A DNA stretch of 64,000 nucleotides from Idiomarina sp. PL1-037 (GCF_034422975.1 NZ_CP139873.1:2170001-2234000), one strand, 5' to 3'; shown: positions 19,020-27,926, numbered from the stretch's first letter. Notes: generated from the letters alone by a model not told the origin. Made by a program: numbers and translations.

Positions 19020-21081
19020 AATCTCTCTTACGTCGCTTAAGATATCGATGAATAGCGACTTGTGAAGGCACCAGCGAGCGGCCTTTAGGAGCCAGCCTAT
19101 CCGACTCAAAACAGTATTTATTCTGTTGTTCCGCATCAATAAAGCGTGACTTTGCTTTATCCTGCCACTGCAAGTTTATAATTTTCAAAATATCAGTTTT
19201 CACCTCATCATCATAGATGGGCGCGGCAACTTCCACACGATGGTCTAAGTTACGGGTCATTAAGTCGGCCGAAGCAATAAAGACTTCTTTCTTGCCTGCA
19301 TGCTCAAAAACGTACACCCGCGCATGCTCCAGATAGCGGTCAACAATACTGCGAATTTCAATATTCTCGCTGAGGTTTTCAATTCCCGGACGCAAAGAAC
19401 ACATGCCCCGTACGATACCCCGAATTTTAACACCGGCGCGGGAGGCTCTATAAAGTTGCACAATCAGGCTTTCGTCTTCTAAGTTATTCACTTTAAAAAG
19501 CAGTTCTGCGGGTTTACCGGCTTTAGCCTGATCTATCTCGAACTCGATAAGATCATTTATTCTCTGGCGCATATTTACCGGTGCCACCATTAAATGACGA
19601 AACTTATGTGCCCGGTAAGGTTGCTCAAGATAATGAAATACCGATTCAACGTCGGTGCAAATATCAGGCTGACAAGTGAACAAGCTAAAATCAGTATAAA
19701 TTTGTGCCGTTCCTTCGTGAAAGTTACCGGTTCCAATTACCGCGTAACGCCTGTCAAGGTTCCCCTCATTGCGGTGAACCAGCACCAGCTTCGAGTGCAC
19801 TTTAAGCCCGTGAATGCCAAAACTGACACGTACACCTGAGTCGGTTAATTCCTTAGCCCATTCAATGTTTGCTTCTTCATCAAACCGGGCCTGAAGCTCA
19901 ACCATAACCGTCACATGCTTACCGTTTTGTACCGCATCCATCAACGAGCGCACCACACGTGAGTTAGGCGCCACACGATAAATACACATTGAGATTCGGG
20001 TCACCTTAGGGTCGTAAGCGGCCTGCCGGACAAACTCCGTAAAATGCGAAAACCGATGATACGGGTAATACAGCGCGATATCGCTTTTTTGAATGGCATC
20101 AAACACATTATCAAAGTGCGAGAACTTTGGATGAAACAATGCAGGCAAAGCTTTGTGTGTCAGTGACTTTTTACCTAAGTGCGGAAACTTAGCGAAATCG
20201 CGTGTATTACGATAACGGCCGCCGGCGACAAAGGAATCAAACTGAGTTAACTGCAGCTTTTCACTTAGAAAGGCGAGCATTTCTTCCGGCATTGCGCGGT
20301 CGTAAACTAAACGTACAGGGTCAGCTTTTACTCTTTGCTTTAAGCCTTCTTCCATACGTTCAAGCAAGCTTTGTTCAATATCATCTGAAGGGCGGTACTC
20401 CGCATCCCTCGTGGTTTTAAACGAAAAAGCCCGCAATTGCTTGAATGGAATAATTCCCTTAAACAGCACTTCTAAATTTAACTGCATAATGTCATCTAAA
20501 AAGAGGAGTTTATGCTTCTTACTGCGCCCCTTAGCAGGCAACTTAATAAAGCGCTCCATCTGATCAGAAGGCACTTCCAGCAGCGCGTAGCGCTTTTCAT
20601 CGTCATTCAGGATTTCGACACAAAGGTAGGTTTCATCTTCGCGGATAATCTTAGAGAGGTTGCCTTTACCATTGACCCATATAGGCACAACAAAACGCTG
20701 TACTTTTTCTCTGAAAAAGCGCTTCAGCCTTTGATGTTCTTCTTCGTTCAGTTGGTCAATGCTTAGTAGGGAAATACCATTTTTTCTTAAAGTTTCTAAT
20801 ACTTCTTCCAGCACCTCATCAAAGCGTTGTTGCAGCAACACAACTTTTTTTTGCAACTGCGCCATCAGTCGCTCATATTGTTCACGCTCTTCTGTCGCCT
20901 GACTAAAGAAAATACGGCGCTTTACGTCAGCCACGCGCACCTGAAAAAACTCATCCATATTACTGGAAAAAATTCCGAGAAAACGAACTCGTTCAATTGC
21001 CGGAACTGTGCTGTCCGCAGCTTCTTGCAGAACCCGTTCATTAAAGGAAAGCCAGCTTAGTTCTTTATTAAAAAATTTCAT
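18994..21081 (-). CDS. ppk: Polyphosphate kinase 1
   Basis: Ppk1 reversibly transfers the gamma phosphate of ATP to polyphosphate at the inner membrane. Its 695 residues match the family (E. coli has 688). The autophosphorylated histidine should be His429 in GLKVHSKLVLVH, and the second essential histidine His586 in LEHARVYVF; the spacing is the same as His435/His592 in E. coli. The TGNFHEGTA stretch and arginine-rich active-site region are present. It starts the ppk-ppx unit. A sequence matching the PhoB box almost perfectly lies 62 bases upstream, so control by phosphate starvation is likely. Confidence 0.96.
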   Translation of the reverse strand: MKFFNKELSWLSFNERVLQEAADSTVPAIERVRFLGIFSSNMDEFFQVRVADVKRRIFFSQATEEREQYERLMAQLQKKVVLLQQRFDEVLEEVLETLRKNGISLLSIDQLNEEEHQRLKRFFREKVQRFVVPIWVNGKGNLSKIIREDETYLCVEILNDDEKRYALLEVPSDQMERFIKLPAKGRSKKHKLLFLDDIMQLNLEVLFKGIIPFKQLRAFSFKTTRDAEYRPSDDIEQSLLERMEEGLKQRVKADPVRLVYDRAMPEEMLAFLSEKLQLTQFDSFVAGGRYRNTRDFAKFPHLGKKSLTHKALPALFHPKFSHFDNVFDAIQKSDIALYYPYHRFSHFTEFVRQAAYDPKVTRISMCIYRVAPNSRVVRSLMDAVQNGKHVTVMVELQARFDEEANIEWAKELTDSGVRVSFGIHGLKVHSKLVLVHRNEGNLDRRYAVIGTGNFHEGTAQIYTDFSLFTCQPDICTDVESVFHYLEQPYRAHKFRHLMVAPVNMRQRINDLIEFEIDQAKAGKPAELLFKVNNLEDESLIVQLYRASRAGVKIRGIVRGMCSLRPGIENLSENIEIRSIVDRYLEHARVYVFEHAGKKEVFIASADLMTRNLDHRVEVAAPIYDDEVKTDILKIINLQWQDKAKSRFIDAEQQNKYCFESDRLAPKGRSLVPSQVAIHRYLKRRKRDYESQQKDL

Positions 21082-21142
21082 AGCGTAGACATGGCAACAG
21101 ATACATCATGCAACTAGCCTAGCGCACTCGGGCTGTATTTTT

Positions 21143-21160
21143 ATGACAGTAATATGACAG
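21143..21160 (-). promoter_or_regulatory. PhoB box upstream of ppk-ppx
   Basis: Read on the minus strand the site is CTGTCATATTACTGTCAT. It agrees with the E. coli consensus CTGTCATAnAnCTGTCAT at all defined positions but one. Two direct 7-base repeats CTGTCAT are spaced 11 bases apart, as PhoB needs. The site is 62 bases upstream of the ppk start. No clear -10 element is seen at the usual distance. Confidence 0.8.
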
Positions 21161-21183
21161 TCGCGTTATAAAGCGCGACTGTC
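21156..21183. repeat. 10-base inverted repeat between phoA and ppk
   Basis: GACAGTCGCG and CGCGACTGTC form a perfect stem around the 8-base loop TTATAAAG. It lies 22 bases beyond the phoA stop codon, so it may end or protect the phoA transcript, although no T tract follows in the phoA direction. One arm shares 5 bases with the PhoB box in front of ppk. Confidence 0.6.
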
Positions 21184-21205
21184 GGGGGGAACTTACAAAG
21201 AGGGA

Positions 21206-22513
21206 TTATTTGACAATTTTTATTAGCTGCTTGCCAATATCAGTATTGTCCATATAACCACCGAAGTTTTCGCTATAAGGGCCGGCAGCAAAGACAGGAA
21301 CATCAACGCCGGTATGCCCACCGGTTGTCCAGCCGGTGCCGGTAATGTCCCCGGTTATATAGATCAGCGCCTGGCGCAAGGCCTCTTGCTGCTCTTCACC
21401 CTCTTTTTCAGCGGCAATAGCAAGCTCATCAAGATACTCCTGGGTCAGCTCAAAGTTAACTTTGTCGGCTACATACTTCGCCCAGCTGTCAGTATCCATG
21501 GTCAGCATTTCCTTGCTCATGAAAGCAATGGAGCTTTCAATTTTCATAACGCGATCAGAATACCAGGCGTACTCGCCATCACGACCAAGAGTCAGTCCCC
21601 CAGTTGAGTGATCAGCCGTCATAACAACCAATGTATTGGGGTTCTTTTCGCGGTATTCACTGACCACTTTCAAGGCGCGGTTTAGACCGTCCATTTCGTG
21701 TACCGCACAAGCAATATCATTGGCGTGACCACACCAGTCAATTTCGCTGCCTTCAATCATTAAAGCAAACGGTTGCTGCTTTTTATCTAACAGGCGTAAA
21801 GCCGTACTTGTCATATTGGCCAATGCATCGACATCGCCGTCAATTGCGTAAGGTAAACCTTTTTCTGCAAAAAGCCCCATCACCGGCGCAGTGTCAACCG
21901 AGCTCAGCTTTTGCATATCGGTTACTACCTGCATGCCGTGCTCTGGCAATACATCCAGCCAATTTTTATCTTCTCGGTTAAAATAGCTTTGTCCACCACC
22001 TAACATCACGTCAAAAGACGGCTTCCCCTCAACCACCTGAGTCGCAATTTTGTCGGCTATCTGGTTATATTCGTAGCGTGACGGGTGATGGGTGAAAAAC
22101 GATGCCGGCGTTGCATGGTTAACTTGTGAGGTGGATACCGAACCCGTTGACCAGCCATTCTCACGAGCCAATTCCATGATACTCTGAAGCGGATATTTAT
22201 CTGAATCGACCCCAATAGCCCCATTGTAACTTTTAACACCCGTCGCCAGAGCGGTTGCACCGGCAGCTGAGTCAGTAACCCAGGTATTATCATCTGGATA
22301 GGTTGTTGCGGCGCCTTTCAGCATGGCATCAAACTCAGTCTCAGCAATAGTTTTGCTGTCTAAATCAGACATGGCATAACGGTACGCGCTAATAAATTCG
22401 AACCCCATACCATCGCCAATAATATAAATAATATTGGGTTTCTGTTCTTCTGACTGCACCATTGTTGATGCCAAAGCCAGTCCCATACCGGCTGCCAATG
22501 CTTTGAGTTTCAT
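21206..22513 (-). CDS. phoA: Alkaline phosphatase PhoA
   Basis: A periplasmic phosphomonoesterase that frees phosphate during starvation. The 435-residue protein has a signal peptide ending near VQSE at residues 20-23, the metal-binding IGDGMG near the start of the mature enzyme, the nucleophile serine in WVTDSAAGATALATG, and metal-ligand motifs EGSEIDWCGHAND, TADHSTGG and GGHTG. The ATG at 22513 is preferred because AAGGAG precedes it by 8 bases and the signal peptide starts there; an earlier in-frame ATG at 22561 would overlap the PhoB box. It is the last gene before the ppk-ppx unit on the same strand. Confidence 0.94.
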   Translation of the reverse strand: MKLKALAAGMGLALASTMVQSEEQKPNIIYIIGDGMGFEFISAYRYAMSDLDSKTIAETEFDAMLKGAATTYPDDNTWVTDSAAGATALATGVKSYNGAIGVDSDKYPLQSIMELARENGWSTGSVSTSQVNHATPASFFTHHPSRYEYNQIADKIATQVVEGKPSFDVMLGGGQSYFNREDKNWLDVLPEHGMQVVTDMQKLSSVDTAPVMGLFAEKGLPYAIDGDVDALANMTSTALRLLDKKQQPFALMIEGSEIDWCGHANDIACAVHEMDGLNRALKVVSEYREKNPNTLVVMTADHSTGGLTLGRDGEYAWYSDRVMKIESSIAFMSKEMLTMDTDSWAKYVADKVNFELTQEYLDELAIAAEKEGEEQQEALRQALIYITGDITGTGWTTGGHTGVDVPVFAAGPYSENFGGYMDNTDIGKQLIKIVK

Positions 22514-22542
22514 ACCACGACTCCTTTGTGAATAACCTGACA

Positions 22543-22577
22543 AGTATACCAAAACGCGCATGTCAGGAATATGACAA
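22543..22577 (-). promoter_or_regulatory. PhoB-dependent promoter of phoA
   Basis: On the minus strand a PhoB-type box, TTGTCATATTCCTGACAT (22560-22577), matches the consensus with three mismatches. It is followed after exactly 11 bases by TATACT (22543-22548), a good -10 element. A PhoB box replacing the -35 at this distance is the classical PhoB promoter layout. The -10 lies 29 bases upstream of the ATG. Confidence 0.78.
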
Positions 22578-22588
22578 TAGCCTCAGAA

Positions 22589-23899
22589 TCATTGCCGTTT
22601 AACGGTAATATTCCCGTCAGCCAGACGAACTTCCATTGATTCACCCACAGCCACTTGCTTCTCGCTACGAACCACCTCGCCGTTTTCGGTGCGGACAATA
22701 GCGTAGCCCCTCTCCAGAGTGTTCAACGGGCTGACAAGGTTCAGAGCCTGCATCAACTGTTGCTGCTGAGTTCGTTTGTCTTTTATAACTCGTTGCATAA
22801 CCTGCGGTAATCGTTGCTGCTGCGTCTGGAGTTTTTGCTGCAAACGCTGTAACTCTTTTTGCGGATGCATTGCCTGCAGGCGGCCGTGTAAATAAGACAC
22901 TTGCTGCTTCTGTCGCGCCAGGCGGTTCTGTAAAGCCCGGTTAGCTCTGGCTTGCAGTTCATCGGCTAACTGCGACTGTTGTTGCAACTGTCGTTGAGGA
23001 TGCTGCTGTTGCAGCCGGGTTTGCAAAAATTGCCAACGCTGCTGTAAACGCTGCAACAATCTTTGCTGCGCCAAACCTAAACGTTGTTGCAATGCCTGCG
23101 CTTTTTGCTGTTGTTGTTGTTGATCTCTGGTAACTAACTCAGCGGCTGCGGAAGGTGTCGGAGCGCGGACATCGGCGACGAAGTCGGCAATAGTAAAGTC
23201 AATTTCATGTCCGACAGCGCTAATCGTTGGCATGGGCGCTGTTGCCAAAAGACGTGCAAAAGTCTCATCGTTAAAACACCACAAGTCTTCCAGAGAACCA
23301 CCACCACGGCTGACTAACAGGACATCTACTTCGTTACGTTCAAACGCCGTTTTTAGCATGGCCTGCAATTGCGGAACGGCGGCCTCTCCCTGTACCGCAC
23401 TCGGATAAATAACCACTTCCACGCCGGGGTCCCGGCGTTTCATCACCGCCAGAATGTCTTTGATAGCAGCGCCAGTGGGAGAGGTCAGTACGCCTACTTT
23501 ACGAATGTGCTCGGGTAGTAAGCGCTTACGTTCCGGGGCAAATAATCCTTCGGCTGACAGTTTCTCTTTGAGTTGCTCATAACGCTGCTGTAAAAGCCCC
23601 TGACCGGCATCTTCAACCTGCTCAATAATCAGCTGGTAGTCACCCCGCGGCTCGTAAACAGTAACTTTGGCTCTTACCAGTACCTGCATGCCATTTTGCG
23701 GCCGAACCTTTGCACGCTGATTTGCATTGCGGAACATGGCGCAACGAACCTGTGCCCGCTCGTCTTTTAGAGTGAAATACCAGTGCCCTGACCCCGGCGC
23801 GGCAAAATTTGAGATTTCTCCAACCAAGCTTATTTGACCAAAGCCCTGCTCTAACAGCTGTCGAATCTCAGTATTTAACTGACTGACCGAATACACCAT
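22589..23899 (-). CDS. xseA: Exodeoxyribonuclease VII large subunit
   Basis: The large subunit of exonuclease VII, which degrades single-stranded DNA; XseB, its small partner, is not in the window. The 436-residue form has an N-terminal OB fold (VGEISNFAAPGSGHWYFTLKD), the catalytic core with GVLTSPTGAAIKD and RGGGSLEDLW, and GHEIDFTIADFVADVRAPTPSAAAE. A very long glutamine-rich coiled coil covers about residues 260-390. Starts at 23908 (GTG) and 23905 (ATG) are also possible; the ATG at 23899 is best placed relative to AAGAG. It diverges from the metX-like gene. Confidence 0.95.
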   Translation of the reverse strand: MVYSVSQLNTEIRQLLEQGFGQISLVGEISNFAAPGSGHWYFTLKDERAQVRCAMFRNANQRAKVRPQNGMQVLVRAKVTVYEPRGDYQLIIEQVEDAGQGLLQQRYEQLKEKLSAEGLFAPERKRLLPEHIRKVGVLTSPTGAAIKDILAVMKRRDPGVEVVIYPSAVQGEAAVPQLQAMLKTAFERNEVDVLLVSRGGGSLEDLWCFNDETFARLLATAPMPTISAVGHEIDFTIADFVADVRAPTPSAAAELVTRDQQQQQQKAQALQQRLGLAQQRLLQRLQQRWQFLQTRLQQQHPQRQLQQQSQLADELQARANRALQNRLARQKQQVSYLHGRLQAMHPQKELQRLQQKLQTQQQRLPQVMQRVIKDKRTQQQQLMQALNLVSPLNTLERGYAIVRTENGEVVRSEKQVAVGESMEVRLADGNITVKRQ

Positions 23900-23975
23900 G
23901 GGCATCACTCTTGTTTCGAAATGAAAAATAAATCATACCATATTCCGCTGGCAGCGAAATAAACCCACTTAATTT

Positions 23976-24019
23976 AGACGTCTAAATGTCTTGACGTCCT
24001 AATATCTATTTATTACAGT
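23976..24019 (+). promoter_or_regulatory. Tandem MetJ operator overlapping the metX-metY promoter
   Basis: Four contiguous 8-base met boxes start at 23976, 23984, 23992 and 24000: AGACGTCT (8/8), AAATGTCT (6/8), TGACGTCC (6/8), TAATATCT (4/8). The candidate -35 TTGACG (23991-23996) lies inside them and TACAGT (24014-24019) follows after 17 bases as -10. MetJ with S-adenosylmethionine would block this promoter when methionine is plentiful. Confidence 0.85.
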
Positions 24020-24050
24020 CAAAACCTCACTCAGAATATTGAGGTTAGCT

Positions 24051-24959
24051 ATGGTTAAGCCAGTTGCCCGCAGTTTTTATGCCGATACTCCGTTCGCGCG
24101 CCTTAAAGGTTATCGTTATGGCGATCCTGATAAGCCGGTCGTTGTCGTTCAGGGCGGGATAAGTGCCAGTGGCCAAATCTGGAAAGCTGATGAAAGTGGT
24201 TGGTGGCAGTCACTGCACCCGCTCTTTTCTGAGCGGGATGACGTGCAAGTCATCAGCTTCGACTACCCCGGAGGACTAGGAGGCTCAGAGTGTCCGTCGG
24301 TGCCTTTAACAATACGGCAACACAGTGAAGCCATACGACACGCGCTTAAACAGGAAACCGACAACCTACAGGCATGGATAGGGGGGTCTTTTGGCGGTGT
24401 GCTGGGACTTCAATATGCCGCTAACCATCCAGCTGAACTGTCACACTTAGGTGCTATTGGGGCGGCTCATAAACCGTCAGTACATTCCGCTCTACTACGC
24501 TACTTTCAGCAGGCGCTCATTCAGCGCTGCGATGATAAACAGTCCGGCATTATTCTGGCACGCGCGCTGGCAATGCTGAGTTACCGTACCGCCGAAGAAT
24601 TCGAACAACGTTTTAATCAAGCGGACGATGCCTTTGAGTATTTACTGTATCAAGGCGAAAAACTCTTGAAGCAAAACGGCAATGGTTGCCGCAGCTTATT
24701 TACGCACCTTACACCGATACTCAACGACTACGCCATTGACCCAACCTTCGTGCAGGCAAAAGTGCAGTTAGTCGACTTTAACAACGACGCCATTGCGCCG
24801 CCCAGTCTGGTTAATGAACTGGAAGGCTCGCTTCCAAACCCATTCGGGCGGGTCACTATTGAAACGCCGTTCGGTCACGACGGGTTTATCAAGAATGTTG
24901 AACAATACCAATCGGCTTTAACGCATTTTTTAACTGAATCTGAACTGGAGTCCGTATGA
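24051..24959 (+). CDS. metX: MetX-like homoserine O-acyltransferase (alpha/beta hydrolase)
   Basis: An alpha/beta-hydrolase protein of 302 residues expected to acylate homoserine for methionine synthesis. The nucleophile is Ser113 in WIGGSFGGV, an acid lies in FNNDAIAPP, and His276 is in the family-typical GHDGF. It is shorter than classical MetX enzymes (about 350-380), and acetyl versus succinyl specificity cannot be told from sequence; metY next door favours acetyl. The ATG at 24051 follows GAGG by 6 bases and is preferred to an earlier TTG at 24039. It overlaps metY by 4 bases and sits behind a MetJ operator. A generic hydrolase is less likely in this setting. Confidence 0.8.
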   Translation: MVKPVARSFYADTPFARLKGYRYGDPDKPVVVVQGGISASGQIWKADESGWWQSLHPLFSERDDVQVISFDYPGGLGGSECPSVPLTIRQHSEAIRHALKQETDNLQAWIGGSFGGVLGLQYAANHPAELSHLGAIGAAHKPSVHSALLRYFQQALIQRCDDKQSGIILARALAMLSYRTAEEFEQRFNQADDAFEYLLYQGEKLLKQNGNGCRSLFTHLTPILNDYAIDPTFVQAKVQLVDFNNDAIAPPSLVNELEGSLPNPFGRVTIETPFGHDGFIKNVEQYQSALTHFLTESELESV

Positions 24960-26224
24960 AAGACGAAACACTGGCCATACACCATGGCTATGAAACTGAC
25001 CCAACGACTAAGTCAGTCGCTACACCCATCTACCAAACCGTTTCTTACGAGTTTGATAACGCTCAGCACGGCGCTGATCTGTTTGATTTGGCGGTTGAGG
25101 GAAATATTTACTCGCGCATTATGAATCCGACTAACGATGTTCTGGAAAAACGTGTTGCAGAACTGGAACACGGTGTAGCCGCGCTTGCTGTAGCCTCAGG
25201 CATGGCAGCCATTGAATACGCATTAATTACCCTTGCCCGTCAAGGCGATAACATAGTGACGACACCACAACTCTACGGCGGAACCTACACACTGTTCCAG
25301 CACATGTTGCCTTCATTTGGCATTGAGGTTCGTTTTGCCGAATCAGATAAAGCAGAAGACATTGGCAAACTGATAGACGATAAAACTAAGGCGGTATTCT
25401 GCGAGAGTATTGGCAATCCGGCGGGAAACATCGCCGATTTAGAAGGCTATGCTGAAGTCGCCCACCAACACGGAGTTCCGCTGGTCGTGGACAACACGGT
25501 TGCTACACCGATACTTTGCAAACCCATTGATTTTGGCGCTGACATTGTGGTGCATTCACTGACCAAATACATTGGGGGTCATGGCAATTCAGTTGGCGGA
25601 TTAATAGTCGATAGCGGACGGTTTGACTGGGCTAAGCAAAAACAACGCTTCCCTCAGTTCAGCTCACCGGAACCGGCTTACCACGGCGTAGTCTATACCG
25701 ACGCTTTTGGTCCGGCGGCTTTCATAGCCCGCGTTCGTACTGTCGCTTTGCGTAATACCGGTGCTTGCTTGTCACCTTTTAACGCCTTCCTGTTACTGCA
25801 GGGTTTAGAAACTTTACCTCTGCGCATTGAGCGCCACTGCGAAAACGCATTGAAAGTGGCTGAATACTTACAGTCGCATCCAAACGTAGATTGGGTGAAC
25901 TTTGCCGCATTGCCGGAGCACACTGACTACGAGCGAGCGAAAAAGTATATAAAAAACGGAGTTCCTGCGTCGCTGTTAACCTTTGGTGTTAAGGGCGGCT
26001 ACGATGCTGGCGTCGCGTTTTACGATAAGTTAGAGCTGTTTAAGCGGCTGGTGAATATTGGCGATGCAAAGTCGCTGGCATGCCACCCCGCTTCGACAAC
26101 TCACCGCCAACTTTCCGCTGCTGAACAGGCCTCGGTTGGAGTGCAGCCAGAAGCCATTCGTTTATGTATTGGCATTGAAAATGCGCAAGATATTATTGCC
26201 GATATCTTTCAGGCACTCGCTTAA
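24956..26224 (+). CDS. metY: O-acetylhomoserine sulfhydrylase (aminocarboxypropyltransferase)
   Basis: A PLP enzyme of the Cys/Met metabolism family that makes homocysteine directly from O-acetylhomoserine and sulfide, bypassing cystathionine. The 422 residues match MetY, longer than cystathionine gamma-synthase. Landmarks are the opening ETLAIHHGYE, SRIMNPTNDVLEKR, VASGMAAIEYA and the PLP lysine Lys204 in HSLTKYIGGHG, followed by the C-terminal SLACHPASTTH. It is coupled to the MetX-like gene by a 4-base overlap and closed by a strong terminator. The pair gives a direct-sulfhydrylation route under MetJ control. Confidence 0.93.
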   Translation: MKDETLAIHHGYETDPTTKSVATPIYQTVSYEFDNAQHGADLFDLAVEGNIYSRIMNPTNDVLEKRVAELEHGVAALAVASGMAAIEYALITLARQGDNIVTTPQLYGGTYTLFQHMLPSFGIEVRFAESDKAEDIGKLIDDKTKAVFCESIGNPAGNIADLEGYAEVAHQHGVPLVVDNTVATPILCKPIDFGADIVVHSLTKYIGGHGNSVGGLIVDSGRFDWAKQKQRFPQFSSPEPAYHGVVYTDAFGPAAFIARVRTVALRNTGACLSPFNAFLLLQGLETLPLRIERHCENALKVAEYLQSHPNVDWVNFAALPEHTDYERAKKYIKNGVPASLLTFGVKGGYDAGVAFYDKLELFKRLVNIGDAKSLACHPASTTHRQLSAAEQASVGVQPEAIRLCIGIENAQDIIADIFQALA

Positions 26225-26232
26225 CCTCCCAC

Positions 26233-26265
26233 AAAAAAGGCCACTGTTTTAAAGTGGCCTTTTTT
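26233..26265. terminator. Bidirectional terminator between metY and mscS
   Basis: A perfect 13-base stem, AAAAAAGGCCACT / AGTGGCCTTTTTT, with a 7-base loop. It stops the metY transcript and, from the other side, mscS. Apart from one extra pair, the stem is identical to the one at 6572-6600. Confidence 0.92.
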
Positions 26266-26279
26266 CGAACAACAATAAG

Positions 26280-27098
26280 TTAGTCATCTTTTTTTAGGTG
26301 AACGTCCATTTGAGGAAAGGGAATGCCAATACCCTCTTCATCCAGACGGTCTTTAATACGCTCTAATAAATCCCAACGAGTCGGCCAGTAGTCCTCATTT
26401 TTCGTCCACGGACGAACATTAAAGTCGACCGACGAATCACCAAGGTTGGTTACCGTTACTACCGGCTCAGGGTCTTTCAGTACACGCTCGTCGCTGGTAA
26501 TCACATCCATCAATGCTTTCTTCGTTTGCTGTAAGTTCGCACTGTAGCTAACTCCAATAACCAGGTCGATACGACGCAGTTCTTCACGGTTATAGTTAAC
26601 AATAGGACCACCAATAACTTCAGAGTTAGGCACAAAAACCACCTTACGATCAGGGGTTTTCATAATGGTCTGAAAGATATTAATTTGCTCAACGGTTCCT
26701 GAAACACCACCCGCATCAACGTATTCACCCGCACGAATTGGGCGGAACATAATAAGCAGAACACCCGATGCAATATTAGACAGGGACCCCTGCAATGCCA
26801 GACCAATTGCCAAGCCTGCAGCACCTAAGATGGCAATGAAAGAGGTCGTTTCAACGCCCACATGCGACAGCGCCATCATAATAGCGGCAATGAATATCAC
26901 CGTTTTTAAAATTGCACCAACAAAGCTGATAACGGCACCGTCAACTTCGCGTTTTTTCATGCTTTTAGTCATCACACCTGTCACAGTGTTAGCAACGATT
27001 TTACCGATGATAAGTATCGCAATGGCGATAATAAATTTAATCGAAAAACCGATCAGCATGTCCTGATTGTCGTTAATCCACTGAACGATGTTATCCAT
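26280..27098 (-). CDS. mscS: Small-conductance mechanosensitive channel MscS
   Basis: A heptameric inner-membrane channel that opens under membrane tension to release solutes on hypo-osmotic shock. The 272 residues begin with three membrane helices; the pore-lining third helix has the Gly/Ala pattern AAGLAIGLALQGSLSNIASG around 93-112. The cytoplasmic beta and alpha/beta domains follow (GVSGTVEQINIFQT, VFVPNSEV). AAGGAA precedes the ATG. It stands alone between metY and the gsp operon. Confidence 0.94.
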   Translation of the reverse strand: MDNIVQWINDNQDMLIGFSIKFIIAIAILIIGKIVANTVTGVMTKSMKKREVDGAVISFVGAILKTVIFIAAIMMALSHVGVETTSFIAILGAAGLAIGLALQGSLSNIASGVLLIMFRPIRAGEYVDAGGVSGTVEQINIFQTIMKTPDRKVVFVPNSEVIGGPIVNYNREELRRIDLVIGVSYSANLQQTKKALMDVITSDERVLKDPEPVVTVTNLGDSSVDFNVRPWTKNEDYWPTRWDLLERIKDRLDEEGIGIPFPQMDVHLKKDD

Positions 27099-27179
27099 AC
27101 AAATTCCTTATTCCGCGAGAGATTTTAATTTAGGTCTTATTGCTACAGTAATCATAAACGTTTTTGCCCGCAAGGGAGA

Positions 27180-27926
27180 TCAAAGACGAAAGGAGTAACG
27201 CCCGCGCGAATCCGGCGTTCCCATGTATTCCATCATTTTGGCCAGCCCTTCAGGTGTTTCCGGAGTCGGTTTAACCGTTCCTTCAGCATTAAAACTCTGA
27301 CTGTTGATGCTGCCTTTAAAATCCAACCCTAAACTGTTGCTACCATGCATGGCCAAACCCACTGAATTATTGTCATTACAGCTAAGTTCTACCGGAAAGT
27401 CTCCCAGCGATTGCCATTGATTTTTAACCAACACTCGAATTTGCTCGCCCCGAGCTTCACCTTTCAGATCGTCGCACCAACGTACCGGCCCCGGCGCAGT
27501 AACGACAAAGCTGTCTAATGACAAACGCCAGTTCCCTCCGGTTTTTAAGGGCAGCCGAGTGTTTGCCAACTGCAGCAGAGCATTGAGATCGCCACTGGCC
27601 GTTATATCTTTGGCTCCAACTTTGGTGGACCCCGCCAGCAAACGCCCATTCAGCGCAAAGGGATTATTCTTTGCCGGCAAGTTGACATCCATGACCAGCT
27701 CGCCCAGAAATACCGAAGACACCTGCCAGTTCCAGCTAAGATTAGTCAGTACGATGTCGTCAACTGCAACCTGCCCGGCAACACCATTCCACAAACTCCC
27801 GCTGACTTGAAAGAGCCGGATGTTATCCGGTAAAGGAAACCAGTAAATGACCCTTGCCGGTAACATCACCAGCATGGCAACCAGATACACGACCACTAAC
27901 CAGGGTATCCAGCGTTTTAAGTTCAT
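27180..27926 (-). CDS. gspN: Type II secretion protein GspN
   Basis: The last gene of the type II secretion operon, 248 residues. It has one N-terminal membrane helix (about 8-27) and a periplasmic domain with the GspN pattern (VSGSLWNGVAGQVAVDDI early, MEYMGTPDSRGRYSF at the end). GspN is not needed in every system and its exact role in the inner-membrane platform is not settled. It overlaps gspM by 4 bases. Confidence 0.88.
   Translation of the reverse strand: MNLKRWIPWLVVVYLVAMLVMLPARVIYWFPLPDNIRLFQVSGSLWNGVAGQVAVDDIVLTNLSWNWQVSSVFLGELVMDVNLPAKNNPFALNGRLLAGSTKVGAKDITASGDLNALLQLANTRLPLKTGGNWRLSLDSFVVTAPGPVRWCDDLKGEARGEQIRVLVKNQWQSLGDFPVELSCNDNNSVGLAMHGSNSLGLDFKGSINSQSFNAEGTVKPTPETPEGLAKMMEYMGTPDSRGRYSFRL

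Noticed and set aside
22860..23130. Repetitive CAG/TTG-rich DNA in xseA that looks like a microsatellite
   Set aside because: It encodes the glutamine-rich coiled coil expected in exonuclease VII large subunits and stays in frame.
23909..24050. A possible SAM riboswitch before the metX-like gene
   Set aside because: The leader is short and shows no conserved riboswitch stems; the tandem met boxes explain regulation by MetJ.
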